A stretch of DNA of 64,000 bases from Mugil cephalus (Eukaryota > Chordata > Actinopteri > Mugiliformes > Mugilidae). The notes beneath the pieces were generated by a model. That model had not been told where the DNA came from and made no database searches. It worked only from the letters and a program-made list of their open reading frames with translations. Positions within the stretch are counted from its first letter, which is position 1. Each line of letters opens with the position of its first letter. This document shows, in pieces, positions 39,367-53,400 of this stretch. The DNA is taken from NCBI RefSeq assembly GCF_022458985.1, contig NC_061781.1, positions 20,615,001 through 20,679,000 on the forward strand, in the 5' to 3' direction. Made by a program: the position numbers and the translations under genes.

Positions 39367-40653
39367 AGCCTCGATTTACACTGGAATATTTATTTTTGTA
39401 TTTCTGTATAGTTTTCTCGTGTCTACATTTTTTTTTTTTTTTTTTGCTCCCTGCCGCTGTGATATCCTACTTTCCCCACGTGGATAAATAAAGCCATATC
39501 TTACCTTATCTGATGTTATCTTATCTTACTTCATCTCTTTATACTTCACATATTTTATTCATTATTTTCTCTAATTTTCTTTATATTTCCTTATTTGAGC
39601 TTTTGTTTTATTTTATTTTTTTTATATTAATTTCCCGTTTTTGTGGGACTCATTAAATGCCATAAAATACAATATAGCATACTATATAGTTTTATTTATA
39701 TATCCTCCTGCGTGTTTTTGTTAATTAACGTCACTGGTTGCTGTTGAATCAGGAGGGAGCTGTTCTGATATAGCCTGAGCTTTTTACATGAACTGAACAC
39801 CAGGGGGAACCATTTACTCATTTTATGCTACTAGGTGTCTTTTTGTTTTGCAGGTAACAGATGAGGCTGTGCAACAACTATACCTCAGAATATGGGAACA
39901 TGCACTTATAATAGTAACATTATCATTATTATTAATCATGTTTATAGTGTCACAAACTTTATTGGCACTAAATTCATCAGTTTTGTTCTTCAAGATTAAT
40001 TTTGCACAATAATCTGCTTTTTTACACTACCTATCTTGCACAAATTACCTCATTGTCTACATTTTTAAATTTTACCAATTATATTATATACCAATTTTTA
40101 GCAGTTTTTAATCCCCAGTCCACAATATATACAGTATACAGAATGTCAGAATGCTGTATTTTTTGTATATTCTTTCAAATTTGATATTGTCATTTATGGT
40201 TTTTTTATATATTAGGGCCTAATTCTACTGTGACAAGGAAATTTCCCATACGTGGAATTAATAAACATTGTCTTATGTCTTATTTTAATATAGGTATTTG
40301 TCTGCAAGTCTGGAGAGACAGGAAGACAGCAAAACACATCACCCTATTGCATCCAGTTTTATTATCCCGCTTTAAAAATGTGTCAGTAGTTATAACATTA
40401 GTGCAAGAAGGGATTCAACAGGCTTACATTCAATCCCAAATAACTCACTCAGCACGGGGACAATTAAGGGCCACATTCAGGAACACAACATTAAAAAAAA
40501 AAGAAAAAAAAAAGTGATTTTGAAATGTACGTAGGCTTTCCAGTCCCACCATTATTCAGCTGAATCAAACTGAGTAGCACCTTTTCACAGTCATATCATC
40601 ATCAGTTCGTTCAGAAGCAGGAGCCTCTCGATTAAAGAGGCGTCCAGTCAGAG
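38847..40653. other. Spacer upstream of stag3 and downstream of the unnamed gene
   Basis: The stag3 promoter is likely in 38830-39000. After that the sequence is very A/T rich with an (ATT)n tract near 39335-39365 and a run of T at 39429-39445. The 3' UTR of the gene at 40654-44258 should lie at the right end; TTTATT at about 40357 gives AATAAA on the minus strand. No other gene seen. Confidence 0.55.
38963..38967 (-). promoter_or_regulatory. CCAAT box upstream of stag3
   Basis: ATTGG on the plus strand reads CCAAT on the stag3 strand, about 140 bases upstream of the first candidate exon. The flanks (CAGCCAATCAGA on the minus strand) fit the usual NF-Y site. No TATA box was seen. Confidence 0.5.
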
Positions 40654-43600
40654 TCAGGAGATGAAATGGGACATGAAGGACACGGCCTGGTGAACGTCTT
40701 CCATCAGCTCCTCTGGCAGAGACAACACGGCGGACGTTAAGCTTTGAGTTATTTCTAATATCCTGCACAGAGAAAAAAAACAAAACACGAGGGCAAATCA
40801 AACCACTGCCGCATTAATTAATCCGAATCTCCCAGTTTAACATTTGTATCTGAACCCACCAGTTGATATAATGAGCAGCCAGCTGTGGTTCATGCCTGGA
40901 GCCTTCCTCTGCAACCAGAGACTGCTTCATCTGCTTGAAATTGGCCTCAATATCCTTCTTGATTTCAGAGAAGACCTGGATTCCCCTGAAAGAGCTGATG
41001 ACTTGCTGCAAAATAATAATAAAAAAAAAGGTGCACTGCAGAGTTTAGTGGAATGGACACTTAGGAAATGAGAAAATTAAAAAAAGGATTAGAGAAGAAA
41101 ATGTGGGCGTTAATTTGAGTCTCCTTACATATATGACCGAGAGCTGGTGGGCGATGTACTTATGACTCCCAAGGTGCCTGATATCCTCTTCTAGCTGCTG
41201 ACTCAGCACCAGGAGCTGGTTCAGTTTAGCCACATGGAAGAAGTATTCTGCAGCAGTAACATCAAATTTGTTATTGGCGCACCCCTTAAAGTTATATCAT
41301 CATAAATCTAAGAATAAATCCATAATATGAGGAAACGTTGACTCTAATCCTCTTCCGCAGCACTGTTAAATTAATAATAGATTTGCATTAATACACAACA
41401 AGAATGTAATGTAATTAACAGCCAAGATGGAGCTGATTTTAAAGTCACATTTCAGTTTTGCATGTAAAACAAACTAATACGCTTTATTTGACATATTTAG
41501 ATACAAGTACAAGAAATTTTACTGTATCAGGTTGCATCCATCTTTTTGCACAAAATGCACATAGATTGAAAACTAGTAGTAGCACTACTGTGATTAAACT
41601 GACATTGATGTGATTAATTTCTGGTGTTTTGACTGTGAACCATTCATAATTTTATAAAAGTACTCAAACCTTTTATTTAAGTTTATCCACCATCATGCTC
41701 TAAATATATATAGACATTACTTCTGTATATGCATTGATTATAAATACCAATATGTATTTTTGGTGACCCATTCCCACCCAAGTTACAAATTAGCTTTGGA
41801 TATAAAGTGTTGCTTCTGCAAATGTTTCTCTGAACGGGTCCCTAAAACAAATAAATAATTCAGAAATACAACTTTTACTAGTGTTTTTCCGATGCTAAGA
41901 TAGCACAGCATAGCATAAGGCTTAATAAGAAAATCTATGTAATTGTGGTCCATTGCAGATACCTAGATCACCATAAAAAGAAACATAGATGAGTGTTTTC
42001 CGATTGGAAATGTGATATGTCCTAATTTTTCTTGATTTTTCTTAAAAAATGCTCAGAAGCCTTTGAAAACTGCACGAGTCTCAGCTGAGTCTCACCGTCC
42101 ATCTGTGGGCTCTCCAGCATGTCGACGGGGCTGCCTTGAATGAGAAACACCTCTACGCGAGGAAACATCGCTGACAAACCCACCATGTCCAGGTAGTCCT
42201 GAGGAGACAACATTGATTTTTTATTTGTATTTTTTTCACTTGATGTGCAACAGTGACGTCAAACCAGAAATCCTCTTCCATCTGGACAATAACAGGTGTG
42301 ATACCTCCAGCTGGGGCATAGGCTTTGGTAGGTGTTCAAGGCACTGCAGCATGTGGTTGAGAATCTCTGATCCTTTAAGAATATTTAAGCACAAAATAAA
42401 TAAATAAAAATCATTAAATGTGTACTCAAGACAGACTCTTGGAGGAGCTGTTGGAAATACCTTGAGCCTGGAAAGTGTCTGACTCCTCTGGGCTGCAGCC
42501 TTGTCCTAACTGCTCCTGGAACTGGAACATAGAAGAAATCAGGGACTTTACTAAAGTAAAACTACTAATACAGCAATAGAAAAAAAAGTGCTGCATGAAA
42601 TCCATCACTCTCACTCTCACTATACTTTTCCAAGGTGATCAATCTCCATCATTTAAAGTTGCTGCTGCCTTTCTGTCCATCTCATTACGGTTATTAAGTA
42701 ACGGGTTTCTCCTTATTATTGAACTTATATACAGTTGAATACAAAAGTACAAATAAAACTAATGAAAGAAGTTTTTGAACTTTTTTGTCTACATTTAAAG
42801 AAGTTTAAAATGTTAATTTGCAGACAGACGAAACACATATTTCTTTCTATAATATGTGAAAGGCAGAAAACTGTCTGCATCTTTTGCAATATTTTGCATT
42901 TTTTTCAGTTTCCTATATTGTTTATTCTGTAAAATCTTAATATTAAGAATAACTAACAAGTAAAACTGTTAAATTAAAGTGGTGGAGTACAACGTACAGT
43001 ATTTTCCTCTGAAATGCCGTGGAACAGAAGTATAGAGCAGCAGAAACTGGAAAAACCAAAGAACAAGGACCTTGAACTTTAATGCAGAGCTTTAGTTGGT
43101 TAATTTTCCACCGGGTCCAACGTGGCAGACAGCACACTGGACATGAAACCAGGTTAGAGAGCAAAAACGTCTTGAACTGACTAAACCAAAGATCCCCTAG
43201 GGGTCTACGGAGGTACTGCAGGAAGGGGCTGCAAAACCTTTGGTTGATTAGAAATATTTTTGACATATCTTTTAGGGATCCTTGGCCTGAAAAACGGTGA
43301 AGACCCCTGGAATAAACATTTTACAGCTGTAGTTGGCACCAGCCTCACAGAAATAACTCAAAGACACAGTCAGTCAACTGGAAAAAAATAAAATAAAAAT
43401 GGAAATTTGTCCAATTCAGAGTAAGGAAGAGCAGCTGTCTGAAGTTGGCAGTTGCTCACGATTAAATAGAAAGAAAACGAAGCAAAATTTGCTGATTTTT
43501 CTTCCTTGATGGTGGAAACTCAGATAAAAGACTGGACGATTAGAGCTGTTTCCTGATGCTGATGATGATTATAGTAAAATACAGTAAAACAAACACAATG

Positions 43601-44258
43601 AAAGATTTGTTTAAGAAAAAACTCCTTAGAGATGATGGAACATGAGCACTAATGGGTTTCTTGGGAAACGTTAACCTTACAGAGCCCACCCAGCTTCTAA
43701 CTGACTCTCATTTAAGGGTTCATTAGCCATGTCACTCCCTTAACGATGCACGTGAGAATAATTAGCGTCTGATGGAACATTGTCACATTAAAATGTGAGC
43801 AGTGGTGTAATGTGGACGTAGTGGCGCGGTTACCTGCTGCGTCTGCGCCCTGATGAGGAGGTCCAGCTGCCCGCAGAGACACAGCATCTCCAGGCCCACC
43901 TGCTCGGGACTCAGCTGGACGGGCATCAGGGGTCTCTTCACCTGTAGCTCCACTGACCACACAGCAATCACACATCAGTTCCCCTGCCCCTCTTTCTACC
44001 ACCACTTAATGATTAAACAAGCAGGCGCAGCATCACATCTCATCTCCTACAGGGTCCAAGAAGAAGAAGAAGAAGGATGGATGAGGACAAAAAAAAGGTG
44101 GTGGGGGGGGGTGTCAGTGGCCCGGAAGGCTCATTGAAAAGGGGGATGAGATGAGAACGCCTTAAATGAAAACAAAAATAAAAACGCCGGGGCTTACCTT
44201 TGAAAGCTTCATGGTAGGCGCACGGCTGGATGAGCGGCTCCGTGATGCTCACAGCCAT
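40654..44258 (-). CDS. Unidentified 261-residue helical protein, 8 exons
   Basis: I do not recognise this protein. Coding exons from 5' to 3' are 44198-44258, 43834-43952, 42461-42521, 42305-42372, 42096-42198, 41129-41247, 40860-41005 and 40654-40762. Every intron has GT and AG ends, and the phases close from an ATG at 44258 to a TGA at 40654, giving 261 residues, which chance would hardly produce. The product has no signal peptide or clear membrane segment. It is rich in Leu, Gln and Glu and looks mostly alpha-helical: examples are LNQLLVLSQQLEEDIRHLGS in exon 6 and FSEIKKDIEANFKQMKQSL in exon 7. It starts MAVSITEPLIQPC and ends VSFMSHFIS. It lies between stag3 and med14 on the same strand, 1.8 kb beyond the stag3 start and 2.4 kb from the med14 stop, so it has its own transcript. 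A role in the meiosis of its neighbour is not shown by anything in the sequence. Confidence 0.78.
43190..43309. mobile_element. Partial copy of the CAGGGGTCTTCA MITE
   Basis: The right end (GGCCTGAAAAACGGTGAAGACCCCTG) matches that of the element at 63501-63827, and the left part (GGGGTCTACGGAGGTACTGC, TTTGGTTGATTAGA) matches its left third. The middle is deleted. It lies in the second intron of the unnamed gene. Confidence 0.75.
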
Positions 44259-44748
44259 ATCCGAACAGACCCGTCCTGTCACACCTATTCTCCTAATGCC
44301 CCCTCGCTTTTAAAGGCCATATGAAGCGCACTAACTTGCCTAGAAACAAGCAGATCTCTCTTATTTATTATTATTATTATTTTAATTTTTTATTGGAGAC
44401 ATCCGTCGGCCGGGGAGCGTTCGAGGCGAAACGGTCTTTCTCCATTTAGATCTCACTTCCGCAAGGTGATGAGCGCATCCTTCGCTGCGCGCAGCGGCAG
44501 CCGAGAGACTGATGGATTTATAATTACCATAATAAAAATAATAAGGATGAAAAAATAATGAAATAATGTCCACGCCCTTTGCAACAGCGGCCGCGCGGTC
44601 ACAGTCTGTCATTTGCAGCGTTTAACGCCCCTCGAGCCCCCACCTCCCACCTCCTCCACCCTCCCACCTCCTCCATACACGCTGAGGACCAGCCTTTTAC
44701 AATGATGTCATGTTTTAGGGAAGAGGATGAGGATGCAGCCATAATAAA

Positions 44749-44778
44749 AAGAAAGAAAGAAAGAAAGAAAGAAAGAAA
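44749..44778. repeat. (AAAG)n microsatellite
   Basis: About seven AAAG units lie 0.5 kb upstream of the start codon of the unnamed gene. Confidence 0.9.
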
Positions 44779-45192
44779 AGCAGCGAACTGACTTCAGTCA
44801 TGGAAATTACATTCTCTCAAGTCTTGTCCTTGAACGTTGCTCACTGACTGTTTTCATAATTTCACAATTTCATGTGGTTTTTGCTCCAACTTATTATTAT
44901 TATTATCATTTCTTCTAAGGCTGCAACTAATAATATGCTCATTTAATGCTCAACTAATTCAATCAACTGATCTATATAATAAAAATTATTCATAGTTAAT
45001 CAAGATTTCCTGAATAAACAGAAAGTAACGAGGAAATAATGAATATTTATGATTATGATCTAATGTTCTCAAGTCTGTTTATCGTCTATCTCGAGTGACT
45101 ACTTTTCTCATTAAGATGTTTTTTTTTTTTCATCCATAACATTTAAACGTACAGAATTATAAGAAGCAATATTTTACTGGTGCAATATTTTC

Positions 45193-45583
45193 AAAATCGA
45201 TCAGGCGTAACATTATAACCACCTCCTAATAGTGTGTAGGTCTCCTTTGTGCCTCCACAACAGCTGTGACTCATCGGTGAATGGACATGGGTTTTCTGAA
45301 GGTGTCCTCTGGTGTCTGGTTACAGTTAGTGGGGGGTCTTTGGCTCCTATAGGTTGAGGGGAGGTGTCTCTGTGGATCATCCTACAGATACTTGATTAGT
45401 CTTGGATCTAGTGAATTTGGAGGCTAAAACCTTGTGCCGTTCTTGTTTGTTTTGAGTTGTTCCTAAAATGTTTTTTGTGCGTTTGCCTATCGAGGAGTGT
45501 CATTGCTATGGAGTTATACATTATATTGTCAAGATGGTCATTGTTTTGGTGGTTTTAATGTTGTGGCTGATCGGTGTACATGC
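45193..45583. mobile_element. Short non-autonomous Tc1-like element, best-preserved copy
   Basis: The left end CGATCAGGCGTAACATTATA and the right end TTAATGTTGTGGCTGATCGG are inverted repeats. The inside is the reverse complement of 20406-20840: CTTTGTGCCTCCACAACAGC, GAATGGACATGG and GATCATCCTACAGA blocks are shared. At about 390 bases and without a transposase frame, it is non-autonomous. Confidence 0.75.
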
Positions 45584-46653
45584 ACTGAATAAGTAAATCT
45601 GTAGATGAAATTGTATATTTTTCATTAAATGCATTTGTTCTGTGGGAAATTTTTTGTAAAATTAGTTTTGAACAGAAAAGCCACATTATTATTATTATTA
45701 TATTATTGGCCTGAGTCCATTTATAAAAGCAGTAGGAGGTAAAATCAAACATCCAACATATTTTTTCTTCTAACTGCATGTGAGACTCTTCGATAACGAG
45801 TATCTTTACTTTTTACTTTTTATTGTTAGTGCTCCTCTACAATGGCCTTGTATTGGTGACGTTTTCGTGTGGTCGTGCGGCTTGATTTATTTTACCACTG
45901 CGAGAGGAATATCCTCGAAGCACAAACCAACTGTGGGCTTGGTTTATTAAATAGGAAAGTCAGACAAGATGCCTCGAGCCGCCACCAACTGGGACTCGAA
46001 ATAGGTCTTAATAAAATACAACTGGCTTATAAAGTTTGTCACAGTTTTACAGTATCCAAAGAGAAAGTGGGAAATAAAAACGCAGAGGTATTGACAAAAG
46101 TAAAGGCAAGAGGACAGTTAAATAGTTTCGCTAAGGAATATATCTCCTGATACTACAATAATATCAGTTTGGCATAAAAAAAAAAGGAAAAAAAAAAAAA
46201 AAAGACAAGGCTCTAGCAAAAATCTACCTCACCTGATTCTTTTTAAACAAACAAATATACAACAATTTACATATTTTTCGTAAACAATCTCATTTTCAAT
46301 AGATAATCTTGTTTACAAGTGCAGCTGGAGGAGAAAAATAACATTTATATCCTTTTGCATCCAATGACATCCTCGTTTACAAGATCTACCTTCGATGATA
46401 AATCTCACGTGTAAGATTTAAAGACTGTGGTCCACGACTGTACATGTTTTAATGCCTTTCCTAACAGCAGTATTTTTTTTTTTTGCATCAGGTCAAAAGT
46501 CCAGCCGCTGAAGAGAGAGAGGATTTCGGACATCTTGGGGACCACAGCGTTTGCTTTTCTCGTGTCTCGTCGGGTCGGGGACGATCCGTGCGCCATCTTT
46601 AAAGAGACTCCAGTTGATGAGCTTCGGCACAACAGCCTCCGAGTTTGTTCTTC

Positions 46654-47416
46654 CTACTGACGGGTGCCGGGCGGGAGGGTGAGGTTGGCCATCAGCTCGT
46701 GGACAGACGCAAATATGGTGCACTCACCTGGGAGGAAGGAGAACGTGATGAGCAAAAAGTGTCCACCACAACAATAACTTGTTTGCGTTTGAGGTCAGTG
46801 AATTATTCAGCGCATCTCTCACCCTGTCTGGCGGGATGCAGCTCGTTGAACCTCTTGAGGATATTAGACACCATGAGAGCTGCCGCCCCGGAGGAACTGG
46901 GCTGTCTGGGGATGTCGGCCTGCTGAGTGAGGCCTGTTGCCATGTCGTACACAATGGGCACTATGATGCTCACTGGCTCCTGGGGCACTGGGATACGCTG
47001 GGTCAGCTGCAACTGTGTGGGGGGGAAAATAAAAAACAACCAAATCTATTATATACTTCACTTATGGTGCCATACATGACATACTGAGCAGGGGGTTTGG
47101 GGAACAGTTAATAGAGGGTCTGCACTTGAATCACAGAAAGTGAGGTCTCCATGGTTACGGGAACCGAGTGGCAAAAAGTGACAGAGTAGTTTGAATCATA
47201 GACTCTAATAGCATCTAAATTGTAAAATTAACTTAAAAAATGTGAAGAGCTGTTCTGTGATTGACTGAACCAGCAGATTAGAAAAGCAGTCGGAGATATT
47301 TTTTTAGTTATGTTGTTCTATATAAATGTTCAAAAAAGCCTTGAAATGTAACATGACTGAAGATTATACAGAAATAGAGTTCGAAGTGACATGACTAAAG
47401 CCATTGGATTGATTAT

Positions 47417-47450
<34 letters not shown>

Positions 47451-50400
47451 ATACTGCAGTTCAATACTTGTTACAATCAAATTACTTTTTGTTGCGATTA
47501 AATACTTTTTGTATATATATGCCAATACTTGTATATTGTTTATTCTATTCATCTTTTTTATCTTTTACACCATCTACTCTTTATTCTTGTTACTTTTCTG
47601 CCCAAATAAATAAAGGACAAATAAAGGTTTTCTAATTCTAATTCTATAAGCCTTGGGTTTCTGCTTAAATCCCTTTTTTGGTCCATTATTGAGGTGTTAT
47701 GTTATATACTGAATCACACAAAGTGAAAATAACGACCAAAATAGAAAATATTCATATTGTGTTGTGGCTGCAGAAGCCTTAAGTAAAAGGTAAAGCTGAG
47801 ACTTACAAAGAAGAGCATCTTGGATTTGAGCACCACAGCGATGGTCCCAGGAGGAGCAATGGGGGGAGCACTGGGGGGGATGGTGAGACAGAACTGGACG
47901 TTCCACTTCAGCTGTCCAGCCTGGTCAGGGAACTGCAGGAAGACAAATTTATTAAGGTCAGGAAGTAGAAATACACCAAGCGATCATGCACAGAAACGCA
48001 AACATGCAGCATTTCTTAATTTTCAGATGTTTTACTTGACGTTTTTTACATTTTCTGGAAAAAAAATAATAAAAAAAAGACCACCAAATGAACAACCACA
48101 ATAAAGAAATGACAACACACCAGTTCAAGCTTCATGATGCGAACACAGTCCCTCAGGATGTTGGTGGGCGCCCCCAGCAGCTTTGTGAAGGCATTCAGAG
48201 TGTTGTATTTAAAGGGAGGACCAGCAACCTAGACGGGAATGAAGAGAAGGAGGATTAATGACACATGTTAATTAATCATGTTTTAATGATCACAAAGACT
48301 CAAACAAAACGATGCCTTCACTCACCCTCATCTCAAAGAACCTCTCCAGCACCTGAAGCTCCTCCTGGGACCAGGGACCTGTATTTTCCGGAGTGACTTT
48401 CAGCTGCAGCGTCTGATAGTTCTTTGGGTTGAGAGCCACTCGGCACTTGAGGACGTCCGTCTTGAACATGATGACGCCGGGCTCGTTAGAATTCACGATG
48501 GATAACTGGAAGAGAGGCGACACGGTACGAGTGAGAAATAATTAACGCACACAGACACGTCTCTGCGGACGATCTGCGCGGGACGCTCACGTTGGGCTCC
48601 TGCTGGATGATCCTTTGGAGGTGCCGTCTCATGATGACCGAACCCAGAAAGCGCTCCAGCGGCGAGCAGAGGTAGCTTCCCGCCAGGCCTGGCACCAGGC
48701 AGGGGGTGGGCGAGGGCAGCAGAAGCACATGCAAGGCATTGTGGGTGAGGATGGTGGGAATGGAGGCGGCCCAGGGGCGCTGAGGTAGCTTGCGGGGCGG
48801 AGGCATACTGGTTGGCATGACTTGCGAACCTAAAGAAAGAAGGAAAAAAAAGTGAACACGGGGAGAAATGGAAACATATTCTCTGATAATATTTAAGAAA
48901 CATTATCAAACCAAGACAGCAGCACTTACTGGTCCCAGCACGTGGAGAGTGAGGGTCAGGAATAGGTGAGTGCAGCGAAGGGTTACCAGGGGACATGCCC
49001 GGGATCCTAGCCCCAGGAGAGGGTCCCGAGACCTGGGGTGAACCTGGCCACTGGCCCCTATGGCTGGGAGACACGATGGCGTATGGAGAGCTGGGATCCA
49101 GAGGACCTAGGGGTGAAGGAGAGCCGTCCATTAGCCGTTAGTCGTAACACAGCTAAACCAAGCTTAAATACATTCATTGCGCGCCCCTCGATTTTAAAAA
49201 AAAAGGCCTCTTTGTCTCATGCTTGGTTAAAAGTCTGCAGAAGATTTTTTTCAGTTTCAGCCTCGTACCAGCCTTCACCCAGCAGAGCAGAATTACCATT
49301 TCTGGCCTGCTGCTTACCGTGGGGACTGGCAAAGCTGGTCTGGCCCATGGCTATGCCCAGGGAAGATGGAGACGGGGTGGGCCCGAAAGGAGAGGGTGCC
49401 CTCAGAGCTCCACTAGGGGAGCCAGAGGCATGGATGTTCCCTGCACACACACACATACACACATCAAAGGGCTCATCAGACTCTAAGGACAAGTACTCCT
49501 CACTCACACACTCACACACACACACGCACGCACGCACACACACTCATGTGCACACAAGCTAAAGCCGGGCGGAAGGGTTGCGGTCTCTGGCTGGCGGGCT
49601 GAGATGAGGGAGAAATGGAAGAAGCACGGCTAAATGCATGCTTTGTTCCCTCGTAGCTGCGAGGTGTGGACATGTCGTTAGAGAAGCACATCTGATCTCA
49701 TGGCTTAACGAAATTTAAAAAAAAAAAAATAAATAAAAAAACGGGGCACACATGGTCTGTGCGTTCCTGTTCTCTGACGTACGCGCTTAGAGTAGGTCAG
49801 CAGGGAGGCTGGTGACAGCAATGTGACACACATTCATAAAAAACAACCACTCGTTGTTCATAATGTCAGATGGCAGCTTAACAAGCGGAGATGACACAAA
49901 CGGTACAGGGTGACACTCACTCGCATGTGTTTAGACAAACGCGACAGTCATCCCCATTACCTGGCGACGGCGTGGGCATCATGGATGGCGAGGGCGTTAC
50001 GTTAGTGTGGTAATTTGGCGGCGGCGAAGTGAGAGGAGGATAAACGCCTCCCGCGCCCCCTCTCATAGTCTGCAGCGGGTTCATGAGGGTGTCCATCACG
50101 TCCACGCCCACCGGCGACGGCGGGTTGTCGTCTTCGTTGACCGAACGCCTGCGAGCGTCCTGGTTACTGTCCACAAAGATGTTCAGGAACGTCTAGAGTG
50201 AGGAGACGAAGAAGGGGAATGTAGCATTAGAGGTGAAAATCTGGATCGGAAATGTTTATGTTGCCTCTTATAAAACTGTATAATCTGCAGAGTGTCGTGA
50301 TAAGAAAAAGCCTCATAGTCACAGGGGTGACTAGCAGGGGACATGCAAAGCTAACTGGCTAATGCAGTTGTCTAAGGTCGCTTTCACATTTGATCAAGAG

Positions 50401-53400
50401 GACTTTTTTTTCTTTTTCCATTCATCGTTTGGCCCAGTTCTGCTTTCACGCTGCAATTTCTGAAGTGCACTAAATTTTCGAGCAACGTCACGTGGTGGTT
50501 GAAATATGCCGAATACAAGCGACAAACATGGAGCAGCACATGAAGTTAGCCGTTTTGGGGGCTGCGTTTCTTTTCTTTATTTATCAAACGCATATGGCTC
50601 AGCAAACCACGCAGCATCACCGCCGTGTAAAGGCAGCGAGGCAGAAGAGATCGTTTCTCTCTTGCAATTAACGTTAAACGAAATGAAAAAGAAACGGCAC
50701 CGGAGGGAAAGAAAACTTGATGCACTGTAGACTGTGTTTACTGCCTAAACCAAACAGCTCTAGTGTGAAAACGACCTAAAGCGTCCAGTGGTTTCAAACC
50801 CTGATGTACCTTTAGCCCTGGAGCTGGGTAAAATCCCTCTACAATCTTAGTGTTGTCAAAGAGACTGTAGGCTCCATCCCTGATGGCCACCACGCCACGG
50901 CTGCGGCAGTAGATGTCGATGCAGTACATGTTACGAAACGCCAGTCGGATGTGAGTGGGCGACTGGGGCAGGATGGAGAAGCACTGGTAGGCAGTGTTGG
51001 TGCGCTGGGTGAGGCCCAGCATGGGCACTGTTGGTAGCTTGTTGATTGCGTTCAGAGGAGCCAGTGTGTCGGAGAGCACCTGGATGAAGAAGAGAGAGAT
51101 TATTGAGCATCAGTGAGGATACGCCAGGAAAAACACTGTTAGATATTATATGACGCAGACACAAAAGATGAATCAATGTAAACTAGATTTTGGAGAAAAT
51201 GTGGAGTAGATGAAGCCGATACAATTCCCAGAAACAAATGCATGTTTGGATCATTTCTAGTAAGAAAGATACAACTAGAAGCTGAAGCAATTTCACTTGA
51301 ATTGTCCACCCATATTAAAGTAAAATAAACGAACAATTTCCAAATTCTACTCCTGTGTCTGTTTATTCATTGATCGTGTAAACACGGTAAATACTGCAAA
51401 TTTAATGTATAAATAAATGCCTCTCGTTCCTCTTGCTGTAAAACAGAAAAAATATTTTCCGTTGCACTTGGGGGTGGATACAGAAATGTATCCAATTAAA
51501 CGGGTGACTAGGCACCGGAGAAAGAATGTGTTGGAATTTAATCAGGTAAAACTAAAAACTATTTGTTAAGGTCTAGTTGGTTCTTTAGACCGTCTCTAAT
51601 ATCAGTTTATGGAATCTGCTGCGCAATAACAACACAATTCCTCTCAGTGATGAGACGTAGCTGTATTCACTAACACGCACCTCATATATTAATCACAACT
51701 ACTTGATTTAAATCACACTTGAACAGAGACAAACTACACGTTCAATTTCGGTCTAAACAGCCGGAGATGAAGACACGTTATCGAGTAGTGAAGGTTAATA
51801 CATGTGAGAGGAACCTTAAAAGTCTCATCTACTACTACTATACACACTTTATTGTCCTGTGTTACTACCATACATGATGTATTGTGTCGAGATAATGCAT
51901 ATAAAACTAATACTTGTCCTATTTTTAAATAACAAAATAGAGCTATAAGATTTTACGGAACCAACGAACGTCCTCTTTCTTGATTTAAATACCCTCAAAT
52001 TTTATGATTTAGTTGAATTTAAGATGGCACAGATCATGTACACAAGAATTTACTTTGTCAAAGTACCTGAAGCAAGAACTAATATTAAACAACGTTGTGT
52101 TTCTGTTCGAGGTGTCAACCTGTGGATCAGTTACGATGATGAAATGAAAATGTGTAGTTCAATTTCCTCATTTAAAAACGTGTTGAAAACCAAATTAATA
52201 CAAAAATATAGAAATTAGCTATGAAAAAAAAGTAGCAATGATTTTGGAAGATGAAAGCTGAACGTCTCCTGTCCTATAGACCTATGATTTCAGGTTGATT
52301 GAGCATTTTAAAAGTTGCTTTGTTAGGATGTTTTGTTTGTAACAAAGACATAAGAAGCATGAGCATCAGCCTGCAACTTCTGGATTAGCTTCATAATAAA
52401 ATAAGCTGCACACCTGCAATAGCTGCATCACGTTTGGACTCTTGTTGAACATCTCTTGTAGCTGGTGAAGGATGATGTTGTGGCAGTTGGAGCAGCCCGA
52501 GTTGGGCCCCACGGTGCCCAGGGAAAGGTGGAACCGCTGGCTGCTGGAGTTCCACTGGATGGTGACGGAGCTGCCCTTGGTGGTGCCGTAGCACAGCACC
52601 AGTTTACGGTAGTTATACAGCCGCACCTCTGAGAACAAGCTTAAGTAGGACGGCATCTCTGGGGAGGGAAGAAGTCAGCGTGTGCAGCTGCATTTAGATG
52701 TGTGCGTTTCATTCAGTGCTGGAGTACAACTCACGTTTTCTATTTTTACTTCAGTCACATTTTCTCTAAAACAGATAAAAAAAAGTGACACTCTTAAGAA
52801 ATAAAGCAGCCCTTACCTGGCAGTGCACGAGAGAAGTTGAGAACACACTGGTAGAGCTGACTTATGGCGTTCCAGTCATTGAGGAACATCTCAACCACCT
52901 TCCGACCTCCCACCGGCTCCGACAGAGGGTTTTCATAAGTCAGGTAGACGTGCCGCGTTGAAGCTATAAAACAGAGGAAACGATTTTAGAAGATGACGAG
53001 ACTTTCTCTTACATTCACGTGACAGCTTAACGTATATTTCTGCCCCTGGTGTGCACCTTGTTCCTTGCTGTGCGTGCTGTTGAGGGGGCAGTTGGCGAGC
53101 ACCAGTTCAGCCACCCAGGTGCGGTTGTTCCTCCCCTGCAGCCGGAAGGTGCAGTCCAGCAGGGAACGATCTAAAGCTCTCCTCGTCTCCTCTCCTACGC
53201 CTTTACAGGCAGGAATCCTGCAACACAAAAAATATAATAAATCTCTAAATGACTCCCTTTATAACTGTAAAACTTTGCATAAATGAAATGTTTGAGGCAT
53301 TACTTCAGGAGACGTATTGCGTGACTGCTGCCATCTCCCTCCACTTGGACGCCCTGATTTGGAATCTCCATATTGGAAAGCTACTCCAAGACAAGACAGA

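Larger units (their letters stand above)
44259..46653. other. Spacer between the unnamed gene and med14, with the med14 3' UTR
   Basis: The right part should contain the med14 3' UTR. The left part includes the upstream region of the unnamed gene. A complete short Tc1-like element occupies 45193-45583. The plus-strand open frame around 45869-46150 shows no family features and I do not call it a gene. Confidence 0.6.

Noticed and set aside
45869..46150. Plus-strand 93-codon open frame with ordinary-looking composition
   Set aside because: It lies where the med14 3' UTR is expected, has no motif I recognise, and no splice context. A chance frame is more likely.
48493..49131. 212-codon minus-strand open frame
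   Set aside because: It joins med14 exon 48930-49106, the intron and exon 48591-48829 by reading through. The second exon is used in a different frame by the real protein.
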